A stretch of DNA of 64,000 nt. It comes from Pseudomonas lactis (GTDB taxonomy: Bacteria; Pseudomonadota; Gammaproteobacteria; Pseudomonadales; Pseudomonadaceae). Numbering within the stretch: position 1 is the first letter of the stretch; every line of letters begins with the position of its first letter. The translations under genes and the position numbers were made by a program. This document shows, piece by piece, positions 34,291 through 42,340 of the stretch. The stretch lies in contig NZ_JYLO01000022.1 of NCBI RefSeq assembly GCF_001439845.1, positions 28,275-92,274 of the forward strand, written 5' to 3'. The notes below the pieces were generated by a model that did no database searches, was not told the DNA's origin, and saw only the letters and a program-made list of their open reading frames with translations.

Positions 34291-35382
34291 GTGGCGCTCA
34301 ATAGCATCGAAGAACTGGTTGAAGACATCCGCCAAGGCAAGATGGTCATCCTCATGGATGACGAAGATCGCGAGAACGAAGGCGATATCATCATGGCCGC
34401 CGAGGCGTGCAAGCCCGAGCACATCAACTTCATGGCCAAGCACGCCCGTGGGCTGATCTGCATGCCCATGAGCCGCGAACGCTGCGAATTGCTCAAGCTG
34501 CCCCTGATGGCGCCGCGCAATGGCTCGGGTTTTGGCACCAAGTTCACCGTATCCATTGAAGCCACCACGGGCGTCACCACCGGCATTTCCGCCGCTGACC
34601 GCGCCCGCACCGTGCAAGCCGCCGCTGCGAAAGACGCCAAGGCCGAAGATATCGTCAGCCCGGGTCACATCTTCCCGCTGATGGCCCAGCCGGGCGGTAC
34701 CCTGGCCCGTGCCGGCCACACCGAAGCCGCCTGCGATTTGGCGCGCATGGCCGGTTTCGAGCCAAGCGGGGTGATCTGCGAAGTGATGAACGATGATGGC
34801 ACCATGGCCCGTCGGACTGAACTCGAAGCCTTTGCCGCCGAACACAACCTCAAGATCGGTACCATCGCCGACCTGATTCACTACCGCATGATCCACGAAC
34901 GTACCGTTCAGCGGATTGCCGAGCAGCCACTGGACAGCGAACTGGGCCAATTCAATTTGGTGACCTACCGTGATTCAGTGGAAGGCGACGTGCACATGGC
35001 CCTGACCCTGGGCAACATTTGCGCCGAAGAACCGACCCTGGTACGCGTGCACAACATGGACCCCCTGCGTGACCTGTTGATGGTCAAGCAGCCGGGCCGC
35101 TGGAGCCTGCGCGCCGCCATGGCTGCGGTTTCCGAGGCGGGCAGCGGTGTGGTGCTGTTGCTCGGTCACCCGCTGGACGGCGATGTATTGCTGGCACATA
35201 TCCGCGAAACTGCTGATGCCGTGCCGGTGAAAAAGCCGACCACCTACAGCATCGTCGGTGCCGGTTCGCAGATCCTGCGCGACCTGGGTGTGCGCAAAAT
35301 GCGCCTGATGAGCGCACCGATGAAATTTAATGCGATATCCGGATTCGACCTGGAAGTTGTAGAATACGTGCCCTCCGAATAA
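34291..35382 (+). CDS. ribBA: DHBP synthase fused to a degenerate GTP cyclohydrolase II domain
   Basis: Makes 3,4-dihydroxy-2-butanone 4-phosphate from ribulose 5-phosphate. The 363-residue product has the N-terminal RibB domain with the acidic loop DDEDRENEGD. The C-terminal 150 residues keep the RibA fold but lack the zinc cysteines: where RibA reads VHSECLTGD...RCDCG, this protein reads VRVHNMDPLRD...RWSLR. That half is therefore probably not a working cyclohydrolase. A separate complete ribA is at 38423. The start is GTG at 34291 after AAGGGGG. Confidence 0.93.
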   Translation: MALNSIEELVEDIRQGKMVILMDDEDRENEGDIIMAAEACKPEHINFMAKHARGLICMPMSRERCELLKLPLMAPRNGSGFGTKFTVSIEATTGVTTGISAADRARTVQAAAAKDAKAEDIVSPGHIFPLMAQPGGTLARAGHTEAACDLARMAGFEPSGVICEVMNDDGTMARRTELEAFAAEHNLKIGTIADLIHYRMIHERTVQRIAEQPLDSELGQFNLVTYRDSVEGDVHMALTLGNICAEEPTLVRVHNMDPLRDLLMVKQPGRWSLRAAMAAVSEAGSGVVLLLGHPLDGDVLLAHIRETADAVPVKKPTTYSIVGAGSQILRDLGVRKMRLMSAPMKFNAISGFDLEVVEYVPSE

Positions 35383-35427
35383 AGGCCGGCGATTCTTGCC
35401 CCTTGTTCGCGGTTAAATCATCACTGA

Positions 35428-35448
35428 GGGACGCACTTTTCGCGTCCC
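35428..35448 (+). other. Hairpin in the ribBA-ribH gap
   Basis: GGGACGC / GCGTCCC (7-bp stem, 7-base loop ACTTTTC) is not followed by a T run. It lies in the 88-base leader of ribH. It may be an attenuating or message-stabilising hairpin; no riboswitch signature is present. Confidence 0.45.
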
Positions 35449-35470
35449 GGCTCTTTAAGAGATTTGTCGA

Positions 35471-35947
35471 ATGACCCTGAAGACCATCGAAGGTACCTTC
35501 ATCGCCCCCAAAGGCCGCTATGCCCTGGTGGTTGGCCGCTTCAACAGCTTCGTGGTTGAAAGCCTGGTAAGCGGTGCGGTTGACGCCCTGGTTCGCCACG
35601 GTGTGAGCGAGAGCGATATCACCCTTATCCGCGCGCCTGGCGCCTTCGAAATTCCACTGGTTGCGCAAAAAGTTGCTCAGCAGGGTGAATACGCGGCGAT
35701 CATCGCCCTGGGCGCGGTGATTCGTGGCGGTACCCCGCACTTCGAATACGTGGCCGGCGAATGCACCAAGGGCCTGGCCCAGGTGTCCATGGAGTTCGGC
35801 GTACCAGTCGCTTTCGGCGTACTGACCGTGGATTCCATCGAGCAAGCCATCGAGCGTTCCGGCACCAAGGCCGGTAACAAAGGCGCCGAAGCTGCCTTGT
35901 CCGCCCTGGAAATGGTCAGCCTGCTGTCGCAGTTGGAGGCCAAGTGA
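35471..35947 (+). CDS. ribH: 6,7-dimethyl-8-ribityllumazine synthase
   Basis: Condenses the pyrimidine from RibD with the butanone phosphate from RibB. The 158-residue product has the family motifs VGRFNSFVVESLV, RAPGAFEIPL and the active-site histidine region GGTPHFEYVAGE. It forms icosahedral or decameric shells in relatives. Its TGA overlaps the GTG start of nusB. Confidence 0.96.
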   Translation: MTLKTIEGTFIAPKGRYALVVGRFNSFVVESLVSGAVDALVRHGVSESDITLIRAPGAFEIPLVAQKVAQQGEYAAIIALGAVIRGGTPHFEYVAGECTKGLAQVSMEFGVPVAFGVLTVDSIEQAIERSGTKAGNKGAEAALSALEMVSLLSQLEAK

Positions 35948-36444
35948 TTTCCGACGAAAGCGATCAGTTCAACCCTCAGGACCCGCGTCCTGCCGATGCG
36001 GGCAAGCCGTCCAAGAGCGAGAAGCGTCGCAAGGCGCGTCAACTTGCGACCCAGGCGCTGTACCAGCGTCACCTGGCAGGCGCTTCGCTGAACGAAATCG
36101 AGGCACAGTTTCGCGTCGATAACGATTTCACCTTCGCCGACCAGAGCTACTTCCACGACATCCTTCATGGTGTGCACGCCAACCTGACCGAGATCGACAC
36201 AGCCCTGGCGCCTTGCCTGGACCTGACCATCGAAGAACTCGACCCGGTTGAACTGTGCGTGATGCGTCTGTCCACCTGGGAGCTGCTCAAGCGCGTCGAC
36301 GTGCCGTACCGCGTCGTGATCAACGAAGGCATCGAACTGGCGAAAGTCTACGGTTCGACCGACGGCCACAAATTCGTCAACGGCGTGCTCGACAAGCTGG
36401 CCCCGCGCCTGCGTGAAGCCGAAGTGAAGGAACACAAGCGCTAA
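35944..36444 (+). CDS. nusB: Transcription antitermination factor NusB
   Basis: The 166-residue all-helical RNA-binding protein acts with NusE (S10) on boxA during rRNA transcription. It is read from GTG at 35944, which overlaps the ribH stop. Family segments KSEKRRKARQLATQALYQ and the C-terminal GSTDGHKFVNGVLDKLA are present. The ribH-nusB-thiL order is widely conserved. Confidence 0.95.
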   Translation: MISDESDQFNPQDPRPADAGKPSKSEKRRKARQLATQALYQRHLAGASLNEIEAQFRVDNDFTFADQSYFHDILHGVHANLTEIDTALAPCLDLTIEELDPVELCVMRLSTWELLKRVDVPYRVVINEGIELAKVYGSTDGHKFVNGVLDKLAPRLREAEVKEHKR

Positions 36445-36462
36445 TCTGCGCTTGAATCTTCA

Positions 36463-37428
36463 ATGGGTGAGTTTGAGCTGATCCGCACCTACTTCGCCGC
36501 TGCGCCCTGTGCGCAAGGCGGCGAAGGCATTGCCCTGGGGATCGGCGACGACTGCGCCTTGCTGGCGCTTCCCGCTGGGGAGCAACTGGCAGTCTCTACC
36601 GATACGCTGGTAGCAGGGGTGCATTTTGCCGATCCCTGTGACCCGTTCCTGCTCGGCCAGCGCTCGCTGGCCGTGGCGGTGAGCGACCTGGCCGCCATGG
36701 GCGCCCACCCCCTCGCCTTTACCCTTGCCCTGACCACGCCGAGCGTCGAAGCCGATTGGTTGCAACGCTATGCCCAAGGCTTGAACGCCATGGCGCAAAG
36801 CTGCGGCGTAGGCTTGGTGGGCGGCGATACCACCCGTGGGCCGCTGAGCCTCACCCTGACCGTGTTCGGCCGCGTGCCGGCTGGCCAGGCCTTGACGCGC
36901 AGCGGTGCTCAGCCGGGTGATTTGCTGTGTGTCGGCGGCGAGCTGGGCAATGCCGCGGGCGCCTTGCCGCTGGTAGTGGGGCAGCGCACGGCTGACGCAG
37001 CAATCGCCGAGCCGCTGCTGGCGCATTACTGGTCGCCGCAACCGCAGCTGGCCCTGGGGCTGGCATTGCGGGGCAAGGCGACTGCGGCCATGGATATCTC
37101 CGATGGGCTGCTGGCCGATTGCGGGCATATCGCCAAGGCGTCAGCGGTGCGCCTGGTGGTTGAGCGCCACCGGTTGCCGTTGTCTGCGGCCTTGCTGGCG
37201 TTTGTCGGCGAAGACCAGGCTCGCGTGGCGGCGTTGAGTGGGGGCGACGACTATGTGCTTGCGTTCACCTTGCCACCGTCCGAGTTAGCGCCGTTGCAGG
37301 CCGCTGGCTGGCCAGTGCATGTGGTCGGCCGAGTCGAAGCGGGGCAGGGCGTGACGCTGCTCGACGGCGACGGCCAGGACATCACCCCGGCTGTGCGCGG
37401 CTACCAGCATTTTCGCCAGACGCCCTAA
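36463..37428 (+). CDS. thiL: Thiamine-monophosphate kinase
   Basis: Phosphorylates thiamine monophosphate to the active cofactor. The 321-residue product has the PurM-like fold with Mg/ATP motifs GIGDDCALL (near the N-terminus), AVSDLAAMGAHP, GGDTTRGPLSLTLTVFG and MDISDGLLADCGH. It lies 18 bases after nusB. In many pseudomonads pgpA follows directly; here an unrelated binding-protein gene does. Confidence 0.95.
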   Translation: MGEFELIRTYFAAAPCAQGGEGIALGIGDDCALLALPAGEQLAVSTDTLVAGVHFADPCDPFLLGQRSLAVAVSDLAAMGAHPLAFTLALTTPSVEADWLQRYAQGLNAMAQSCGVGLVGGDTTRGPLSLTLTVFGRVPAGQALTRSGAQPGDLLCVGGELGNAAGALPLVVGQRTADAAIAEPLLAHYWSPQPQLALGLALRGKATAAMDISDGLLADCGHIAKASAVRLVVERHRLPLSAALLAFVGEDQARVAALSGGDDYVLAFTLPPSELAPLQAAGWPVHVVGRVEAGQGVTLLDGDGQDITPAVRGYQHFRQTP

Positions 37429-37482
37429 GCCGGCGCTCTGCGCTACCCTTTATACGATTATCCCGAGTAAGAGGCCGTGACC

Positions 37483-38205
37483 ATGGCTGCATGCCGCTGG
37501 CTGCTGATCGTGCTGTGTACCTTCGCTTCCCTGGCCCAGGCGAGCACTCCCGTGCCCGGCAAAATCGTGCTGGCCAGTGAGGAATGGAACGACTACACCA
37601 ACAAAGATGGCAGCGGCCTGGCCTGGGATGTGTTGCGCCAAGTCTTTGAACCGGCTGGCATCACCGTGCACACCCGCAGCGTGCCCTACACCCGCTCGAT
37701 TGGCCTGGCCCAGCGTGGTGAAGTGGATGGGTGTGTCGGCACCTATCGCGAGGAGGCCAGTGGTGTGCTGTACCCGCGCTGGAACTTCGACGCCGATCAC
37801 GTCTACGCCCTCGGGCTGGCCACTGCACCCACGCCGACGTTGGCGACCCTGGGCAAGTACCGCCTGGCCTGGGTGCGTGGTTACAAGTACGAGGGTTACC
37901 TGCCCAATGTGCAGCGCTTTAACCAGATCGAGCGGCGCAGCGGCATTCTGCCGATGCTGCAACACGGTCGCGCCGATTTTTATATCGATGCCCTTACCGA
38001 AGCCAAATACGTGCTCAGCCAGGCGCAAGACCCGGCGCTATTCAAACTCACCCATATCGCTGAACTACCGCTCTACGTAGCCTTCGCCGACACCGAGCGC
38101 GGCAGGGCATTGATGGCCGTGTATGACCAGCGCTTGGCCAGCCTGGTCAAGACCGGAGAGCTGAAAGCGATTTTCGACCGCTGGAAACAACCCTACCCCC
38201 TGTAG
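37483..38205 (+). CDS. Periplasmic solute-binding protein-like (SBP family 3)
   Basis: The 240-residue exported protein has a signal peptide (MAACRWLLIVLCTFASLAQA) and the two-lobed amino-acid-binding-protein pattern: SGLAWDVLRQVFEPAGI, RSIGLAQRGEVDG, and LKAIFDRWKQ at the end. No permease or ATPase gene is nearby, so it may be a stand-alone sensor or signalling binder. ATG at 37483 (GAGG at 8 bases) is preferred over GTG at 37477. The TAG stop is the start of a REPIN. Confidence 0.8.
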   Translation: MAACRWLLIVLCTFASLAQASTPVPGKIVLASEEWNDYTNKDGSGLAWDVLRQVFEPAGITVHTRSVPYTRSIGLAQRGEVDGCVGTYREEASGVLYPRWNFDADHVYALGLATAPTPTLATLGKYRLAWVRGYKYEGYLPNVQRFNQIERRSGILPMLQHGRADFYIDALTEAKYVLSQAQDPALFKLTHIAELPLYVAFADTERGRALMAVYDQRLASLVKTGELKAIFDRWKQPYPL

Positions 38206-38300
38206 GAGCGAGCTTGCTCGCGAAAAACTCATAAACGCCGCGCTCACCCAGGATACCGCGTCATCGTTGACCACTTTCGCGAGCAAGCTCGCGCCTACAT
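38201..38300. repeat. REPIN, TAGGAGCGAGC class
   Basis: TGTAGGAGCGAGCTTGCTCG with CGAAA, and its complement with one changed base, are arranged as an inverted pair of 100 bases. The left end supplies the TAG stop codon of the binding-protein gene. It lies before ribA, which then needs its own promoter. Confidence 0.9.
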
Positions 38301-38422
38301 AGAATCAATCCAAAGGCCAATCGAACCTATTGATCTTTATCAGCGATAATTCAGCTTAAGCGTCTGTAGGAACGTGCTGTTACAATGCCCGCCTCTGTGA
38401 AATCTGAAATCAGGAGCACACG

Positions 38423-39040
38423 GTGCCCGTCGTTTTCGTCGCCGCTTCCAAGCTGCCTACCCCTTTTGCCACGTTCACCATGAACGGCTTTCTTGAAGAA
38501 GCCACCGGGCGCGAGCACGTTGTGCTCAGCCTCGGTGACATCACCGATGGTGAGCCGGTGCTGGGGCGTGTGCATTCCGAGTGCCTGACCGGCGATGCGC
38601 TGTTCAGCCAGCGCTGTGACTGCGGCTCGCAACTGGAGGCCGCACTGCAGGCCATCGCCCGTGAAGGCCGTGGCGTGTTGCTGTACTTGCGTCAGGAAGG
38701 CCGCGGCATTGGCCTGTTGAACAAGATCCGCGCCTACGAACTGCAAGACGGCGGCGCCGATACCGTGGAGGCCAACGAGCGTCTGGGCTTTGCTGCTGAC
38801 CAGCGCGACTACGCCATCTGCCTGCCGATGCTCGAGCACCTCGGGGTCAAATCCCTGCGCCTGATGACCAACAACCCCCGCAAGGTCAAAGCCTTGACCG
38901 AGATGGGCATCACCGTGGCCGAGCGCGTGCCGCTGCACACCGGGCACAACCCGCACAACAAACTCTACCTGGCCACCAAAGCCAGCAAGCTCGACCACAT
39001 GATGGGCAACGAGCACCAGGGCGAGGTCGACCGCGCGTGA
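38423..39040 (+). CDS. ribA: GTP cyclohydrolase II
   Basis: Opens GTP to the pyrimidine that starts riboflavin synthesis. The 205-residue product has the complete zinc site VHSECLTGDALFSQRCDCGS and the catalytic RQEGRGIGLLNKIRAY motif, unlike the degenerate domain of ribBA. It is read from GTG at 38423 with AGGAG 6 bases before. Its stop overlaps the start of the next membrane-protein gene. Confidence 0.95.
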   Translation: MPVVFVAASKLPTPFATFTMNGFLEEATGREHVVLSLGDITDGEPVLGRVHSECLTGDALFSQRCDCGSQLEAALQAIAREGRGVLLYLRQEGRGIGLLNKIRAYELQDGGADTVEANERLGFAADQRDYAICLPMLEHLGVKSLRLMTNNPRKVKALTEMGITVAERVPLHTGHNPHNKLYLATKASKLDHMMGNEHQGEVDRA

Positions 39041-39456
39041 CCCGTGGCCAGGTGAAACGGCGTCTGTCCTTCAATTGGTGGCAGTACCTGGCCCTGGCAT
39101 TGCTGCCTTTGTTTGTGATCAACCTGCTATTTGGTCGTGCTGAATCCTTGTTGCCCGTCTTGGCCATGCCGTTTTTCATCGCCGGCGTGGCCTCGATGTT
39201 TCTCAGCCTGCGTTATTTTCATGCTTATAAACACGCACTGATCGCCACCTCCAAAGCCCTTGATACTGCTGAAGAGCCCGCAGCCTGGATCACCCTGGCG
39301 GCGCGACGGCGCACGGCCTTGCTGGTGGCCGCGCTGCCTGCCTGGATCGGTGCGCTGGCGGTATTCGTCGGCCTGGAGGCGGTGCCGCTGTTTCTGTTGG
39401 CGTTGTCGACGCTGGTGCTGTTATACCTCTATCGCATACCGCGTCAGTTGGGATGA
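39037..39456 (+). CDS. Small inner-membrane protein of unknown function
   Basis: The 139-residue protein has four hydrophobic segments (about 14-31, 37-55, 86-104, 110-130) and a basic N-terminus (MTRGQVKRRLSFNWW). It is read from a GTG overlapping the ribA stop (GTGA). Its own stop overlaps the btuF start (ATGA). This tight coupling between ribA and btuF is shared with P. aeruginosa (PA4046 position). No motif gives a function. Confidence 0.8.
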   Translation: MTRGQVKRRLSFNWWQYLALALLPLFVINLLFGRAESLLPVLAMPFFIAGVASMFLSLRYFHAYKHALIATSKALDTAEEPAAWITLAARRRTALLVAALPAWIGALAVFVGLEAVPLFLLALSTLVLLYLYRIPRQLG

Positions 39457-40238
39457 AGCGCTACTGGCTGGCGCTGCTGCTGGTATTCAGTGCCCAGGGC
39501 TGGGCGGTCGAGCGAGTTGTCAGCCTGGCGCCGTCACTGTCTGAAATCGTGCTTGAACTGGGCGCCGACGACTTGCTGGTTGGCGTACTTGATGGTGGTG
39601 AGCGCCCGGTGGCGTTGGCGAAGGTGCCCTCGGTCGGGCATTACGGCCAGTTGGACATGGAGCGCCTGCTCAGCCTCAAACCCGACCTGATCCTGCTGTG
39701 GCCTGGCAGTGTTGGCCCGGCCCAGCGCGAGCAGCTCCAGCGGTTGAATATCCCGGTGTACGTCGCCGAACCCCATAGCCTTGAACAACTGACCACGCAG
39801 GTGCAGGCCATTGCCGAGCAATTGGGCCGCGCTGAGGCAGGGCATCAGCTCGCGGCACAATTGCGCCAGCGCTTGGCCGAATTACGCCAGCGCTACCAAC
39901 GGGCTGAGCCGCTGCGGGTGTTCTACCAAGTGTGGAACCAGCCGCTGTACACCGTGGGCGGTGGGCAGATCATCAGCGATGCCCTCAGTGTGTGCGGGGC
40001 GCGCAATGTGTTTGATGACCTGAAGTTGCCGGCGCCGCAGGTGAATATCGAGTCGGTGCTGGGGCGTGATCCGGAGGTGATCCTGGTGGGGGATCAGGCT
40101 CAGAAGGACGCTTGGAAGGCATGGCCAATGATGGCTGCTCGGGTACGGTTAGTGCCGGACAAGGGCCTGGAGCGGCCGAGTGGGCAGATGTTGGAGGCGG
40201 TGGGGCGGTTGTGTCAGGTTTTATCACCTAACCTGTGA
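39453..40238 (+). CDS. btuF: Cobalamin-binding periplasmic protein BtuF-like
   Basis: The 261-residue exported binding protein of the helical-backbone class has a signal peptide (MKRYWLALLLVFSAQGWA). Strands such as RVVSLAPSLSEIVLELGADD and NARNVFDDL-like DLKLPAPQVNIESVL are typical of BtuF. It would hand vitamin B12 to the BtuCD importer, which is not in this window. btuB lies convergently next to it, supporting the assignment. Confidence 0.83.
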   Translation: MKRYWLALLLVFSAQGWAVERVVSLAPSLSEIVLELGADDLLVGVLDGGERPVALAKVPSVGHYGQLDMERLLSLKPDLILLWPGSVGPAQREQLQRLNIPVYVAEPHSLEQLTTQVQAIAEQLGRAEAGHQLAAQLRQRLAELRQRYQRAEPLRVFYQVWNQPLYTVGGGQIISDALSVCGARNVFDDLKLPAPQVNIESVLGRDPEVILVGDQAQKDAWKAWPMMAARVRLVPDKGLERPSGQMLEAVGRLCQVLSPNL

Positions 40239-40245
40239 AACCGCT

Positions 40246-40310
40246 ATCGCAGGCAAGCCAGCTCCCACAGGGGAATGCATTTCAATTGTGGGAGCTGGCT
40301 TGCCTGCGAT
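40246..40310. repeat. REPIN, GTGGGAGC class
   Basis: ATCGCAGGCAAGCCAGCTCC with CAC and its exact complement surround a 19-base spacer. It lies between the convergent btuF and btuB genes and can form a hairpin from both strands. Confidence 0.9.
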
Positions 40311-40328
40311 GACATCGGTGCAGGCCCC

Positions 40329-42203
40329 TCAGAACTCAGGTGTCCATGTCAGCCCAACCATCCACACCCGACCTGCTTCACGATAATTCTGGCTTTCCCC
40401 GAGGTAGCTGTACTTCGCCCGTGCATAAGACTTGTCCAGCACGTTATCCACCTTCAGCGACAACGACACCTCCCGGTTCAACGCCCAACTACTGCGCAGC
40501 CCCAACAAAGCATAACCGCCCAGACGGTTGCGGTTGGCTTCATCGTCGTAGCTGCTGCTGATCGCCTGCCAGCTGGCGCCGAGACCGAGCTGATCAAATT
40601 GTCGGTCCAGATCCAGGTTCACCGTGCGCCGTGCGCGACGTGCCAGGGTGTGGCCGCTGTCACGGTCACGCGGGTCGATAAGCGACAGGCCCAGGTTGCC
40701 CTGCCAGCCAAACAGTTCCTGCTTGAGCGCCGCTTCAAAGCCGTTGATCCGCGCCGCCGCCACGTTTTGCGGCTTGCCAGCGTCAAGGATGATCGCGTCG
40801 CTCAGATCAGTGCGATACAGCGAGGCTTCCAGGCGTGCGCTGTCGGTCAGTTGGCTGCGCCATTGTAGTTCGTAGCTCTTTGAGGTCTCAGGCTGCAGAT
40901 TGGGGTTGCTGTACTGCGTGTCGGGGTAATAGAGGTCATTGAAGGTCGGCGCGCGGAAGCCTTCGCTGTAGCTCAGGAGCAGGTCATTGTCAGGGTTGAC
41001 CGGCACGGTCAGGGTGCCGCTCCAACTGTTCTGGCCGCCGAACTGCTGGTTCTGGTCGCGGCGCAGGCCCAGCTCGGTGGAAAACCACTGGCTCTTGAAA
41101 CGGTGCTGCACAAAGGCCGCCCGGTTCCAGCGGCTGTTCTCGGTAAAGGTGGTGGAACCGTGGAAACGGTCTTCGTACCAATCGCCGCCGACGATCAGGC
41201 TGTTTTGCTCATCCAGGGTCAGGTCGTTCTGCCAATTGACCGAGTCGCGGTAGGTGTTGAATGCACTGTAATCATCGCTGAGGGTATCGCGCTTGGTGTC
41301 GCGGTTTTCACTGTGGCCCAGCTCCAGGCGCGACTGCCAGCTGTCATTGAGCTTGGCATCGACATAGCCGCTGGCGCTGCTCACGGTGTAGTCGGTGTAG
41401 GGTTTCTGGCCGAGGCTCTGCCCGGTGGCACCGTCGTAGCGGCCATAACTGTTGTCATACTCCGACTTGCCACGGTTATCCAACAGGTTGAAGCCCGCCT
41501 CCAGCTCATCGCTGAACGAATGGCTGAGGTTCAGGCTGATCGACTGATTGCGGTAGGCATCATGGTCGCCATCACTGGGAAACGACGCGTGGCTCGCGTT
41601 GATACCGGCAGTTTCATCCAGGCTCGCGCCCAGGTTGAAACGCGTGTGTTCATCGCCGCCCGACAGGCCCAGGCTGCGCTCCCAGGTCTGGTTGCTGCCA
41701 AACCCCAGTTTCAAGCGCGGCTGCAAGCCTTGCTCGGCATTGCGCCGGGTGAACACCTGAATCACCCCGCCAATCGCATCACTGCCGTAGATCACCGAAC
41801 GTGAACCGCGCAGCACTTCCACCCGTTCAATCTGATCGACGTTGAGGTATTGCAAGCCGCTGTCGCCGGAGGTGGTGTTGGCGATGCGTTGGCCGTCCAC
41901 CAGCACCAGGCTCTGCGCCGACTTGGTGCCGCGAATAAAAATCCCCGGCAAACTGCCACGCCCACCGGTTGGCGCAACTTGCACGCCCGGCACGCGGCTG
42001 AGCAGGTCGGTGACGCTGGTGGGTTGCAGGCGGTCGATGTCCGCGCGGGTGAATACAGTGTTGGCGGCGCTGCTGTCGTTACGCGCCTGGACTTGGCGGT
42101 TGGCGCTGATAACCACGTCGGAGAGCTTCAGGGCCTGGTCGCGGGTGTCGGCGAGTAGGTCGGCGCAGGGGAGCAGTAGCAGGGCAAGGCACAGGCGTTT
42201 CAT
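40329..42203 (-). CDS. btuB: TonB-dependent vitamin B12 receptor BtuB-like
   Basis: The 624-residue outer-membrane receptor has a signal peptide (MKRLCLALLLLPCADLLA) and a TonB-box-like segment LSDVVISANR. A plug domain follows (DLLSRVPGVQVAPTGGRG, IFIRGTKSAQSLVLVDGQR, RGSRSVIYGSDAIGGVIQV), then a 22-strand barrel ending in phenylalanine (WTPEF). Plug sequence and length are those of BtuB, and btuF is adjacent. ATG at 42203 gives the signal peptide. No cobalamin riboswitch fits in the 137-base gap upstream. Confidence 0.85.
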   Translation of the reverse strand: MKRLCLALLLLPCADLLADTRDQALKLSDVVISANRQVQARNDSSAANTVFTRADIDRLQPTSVTDLLSRVPGVQVAPTGGRGSLPGIFIRGTKSAQSLVLVDGQRIANTTSGDSGLQYLNVDQIERVEVLRGSRSVIYGSDAIGGVIQVFTRRNAEQGLQPRLKLGFGSNQTWERSLGLSGGDEHTRFNLGASLDETAGINASHASFPSDGDHDAYRNQSISLNLSHSFSDELEAGFNLLDNRGKSEYDNSYGRYDGATGQSLGQKPYTDYTVSSASGYVDAKLNDSWQSRLELGHSENRDTKRDTLSDDYSAFNTYRDSVNWQNDLTLDEQNSLIVGGDWYEDRFHGSTTFTENSRWNRAAFVQHRFKSQWFSTELGLRRDQNQQFGGQNSWSGTLTVPVNPDNDLLLSYSEGFRAPTFNDLYYPDTQYSNPNLQPETSKSYELQWRSQLTDSARLEASLYRTDLSDAIILDAGKPQNVAAARINGFEAALKQELFGWQGNLGLSLIDPRDRDSGHTLARRARRTVNLDLDRQFDQLGLGASWQAISSSYDDEANRNRLGGYALLGLRSSWALNREVSLSLKVDNVLDKSYARAKYSYLGESQNYREAGRVWMVGLTWTPEF

Positions 42204-42240
42204 GGGCTGTCCATAGCATTCGAATGTCATGCAAAACCAC

Positions 42241-42329
42241 TGTGGGAGCTGGCTTGCCTGCGATAGCGGTGTATCTGACACATTGTTAGCGAATGTGCCG
42301 CCGTCATCGCAGGCAAGCCAGCTCCCACA
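42241..42329. repeat. REPIN, GTGGGAGC class
   Basis: TGTGGGAGCTGGCTTGCCTG with CGAT, and its complement, are separated by about 40 bases between btuB and the end of dxs, both on the minus strand. It probably occupies the btuB leader or the dxs 3' end. Confidence 0.9.
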
Positions 42330-42340
42330 TTTTGGGCTGA

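Noticed and set aside
33565..35470. FMN riboswitch in the riboflavin gene gaps
   Set aside because: None of the gaps (48, 15 and 88 bases) is long enough or contains the conserved RFN core; only a plain hairpin is seen before ribH.
42204..42340. Cobalamin riboswitch before btuB
   Set aside because: The 137-base gap is mostly a REPIN, and no B12-box sequence is visible on the minus strand.
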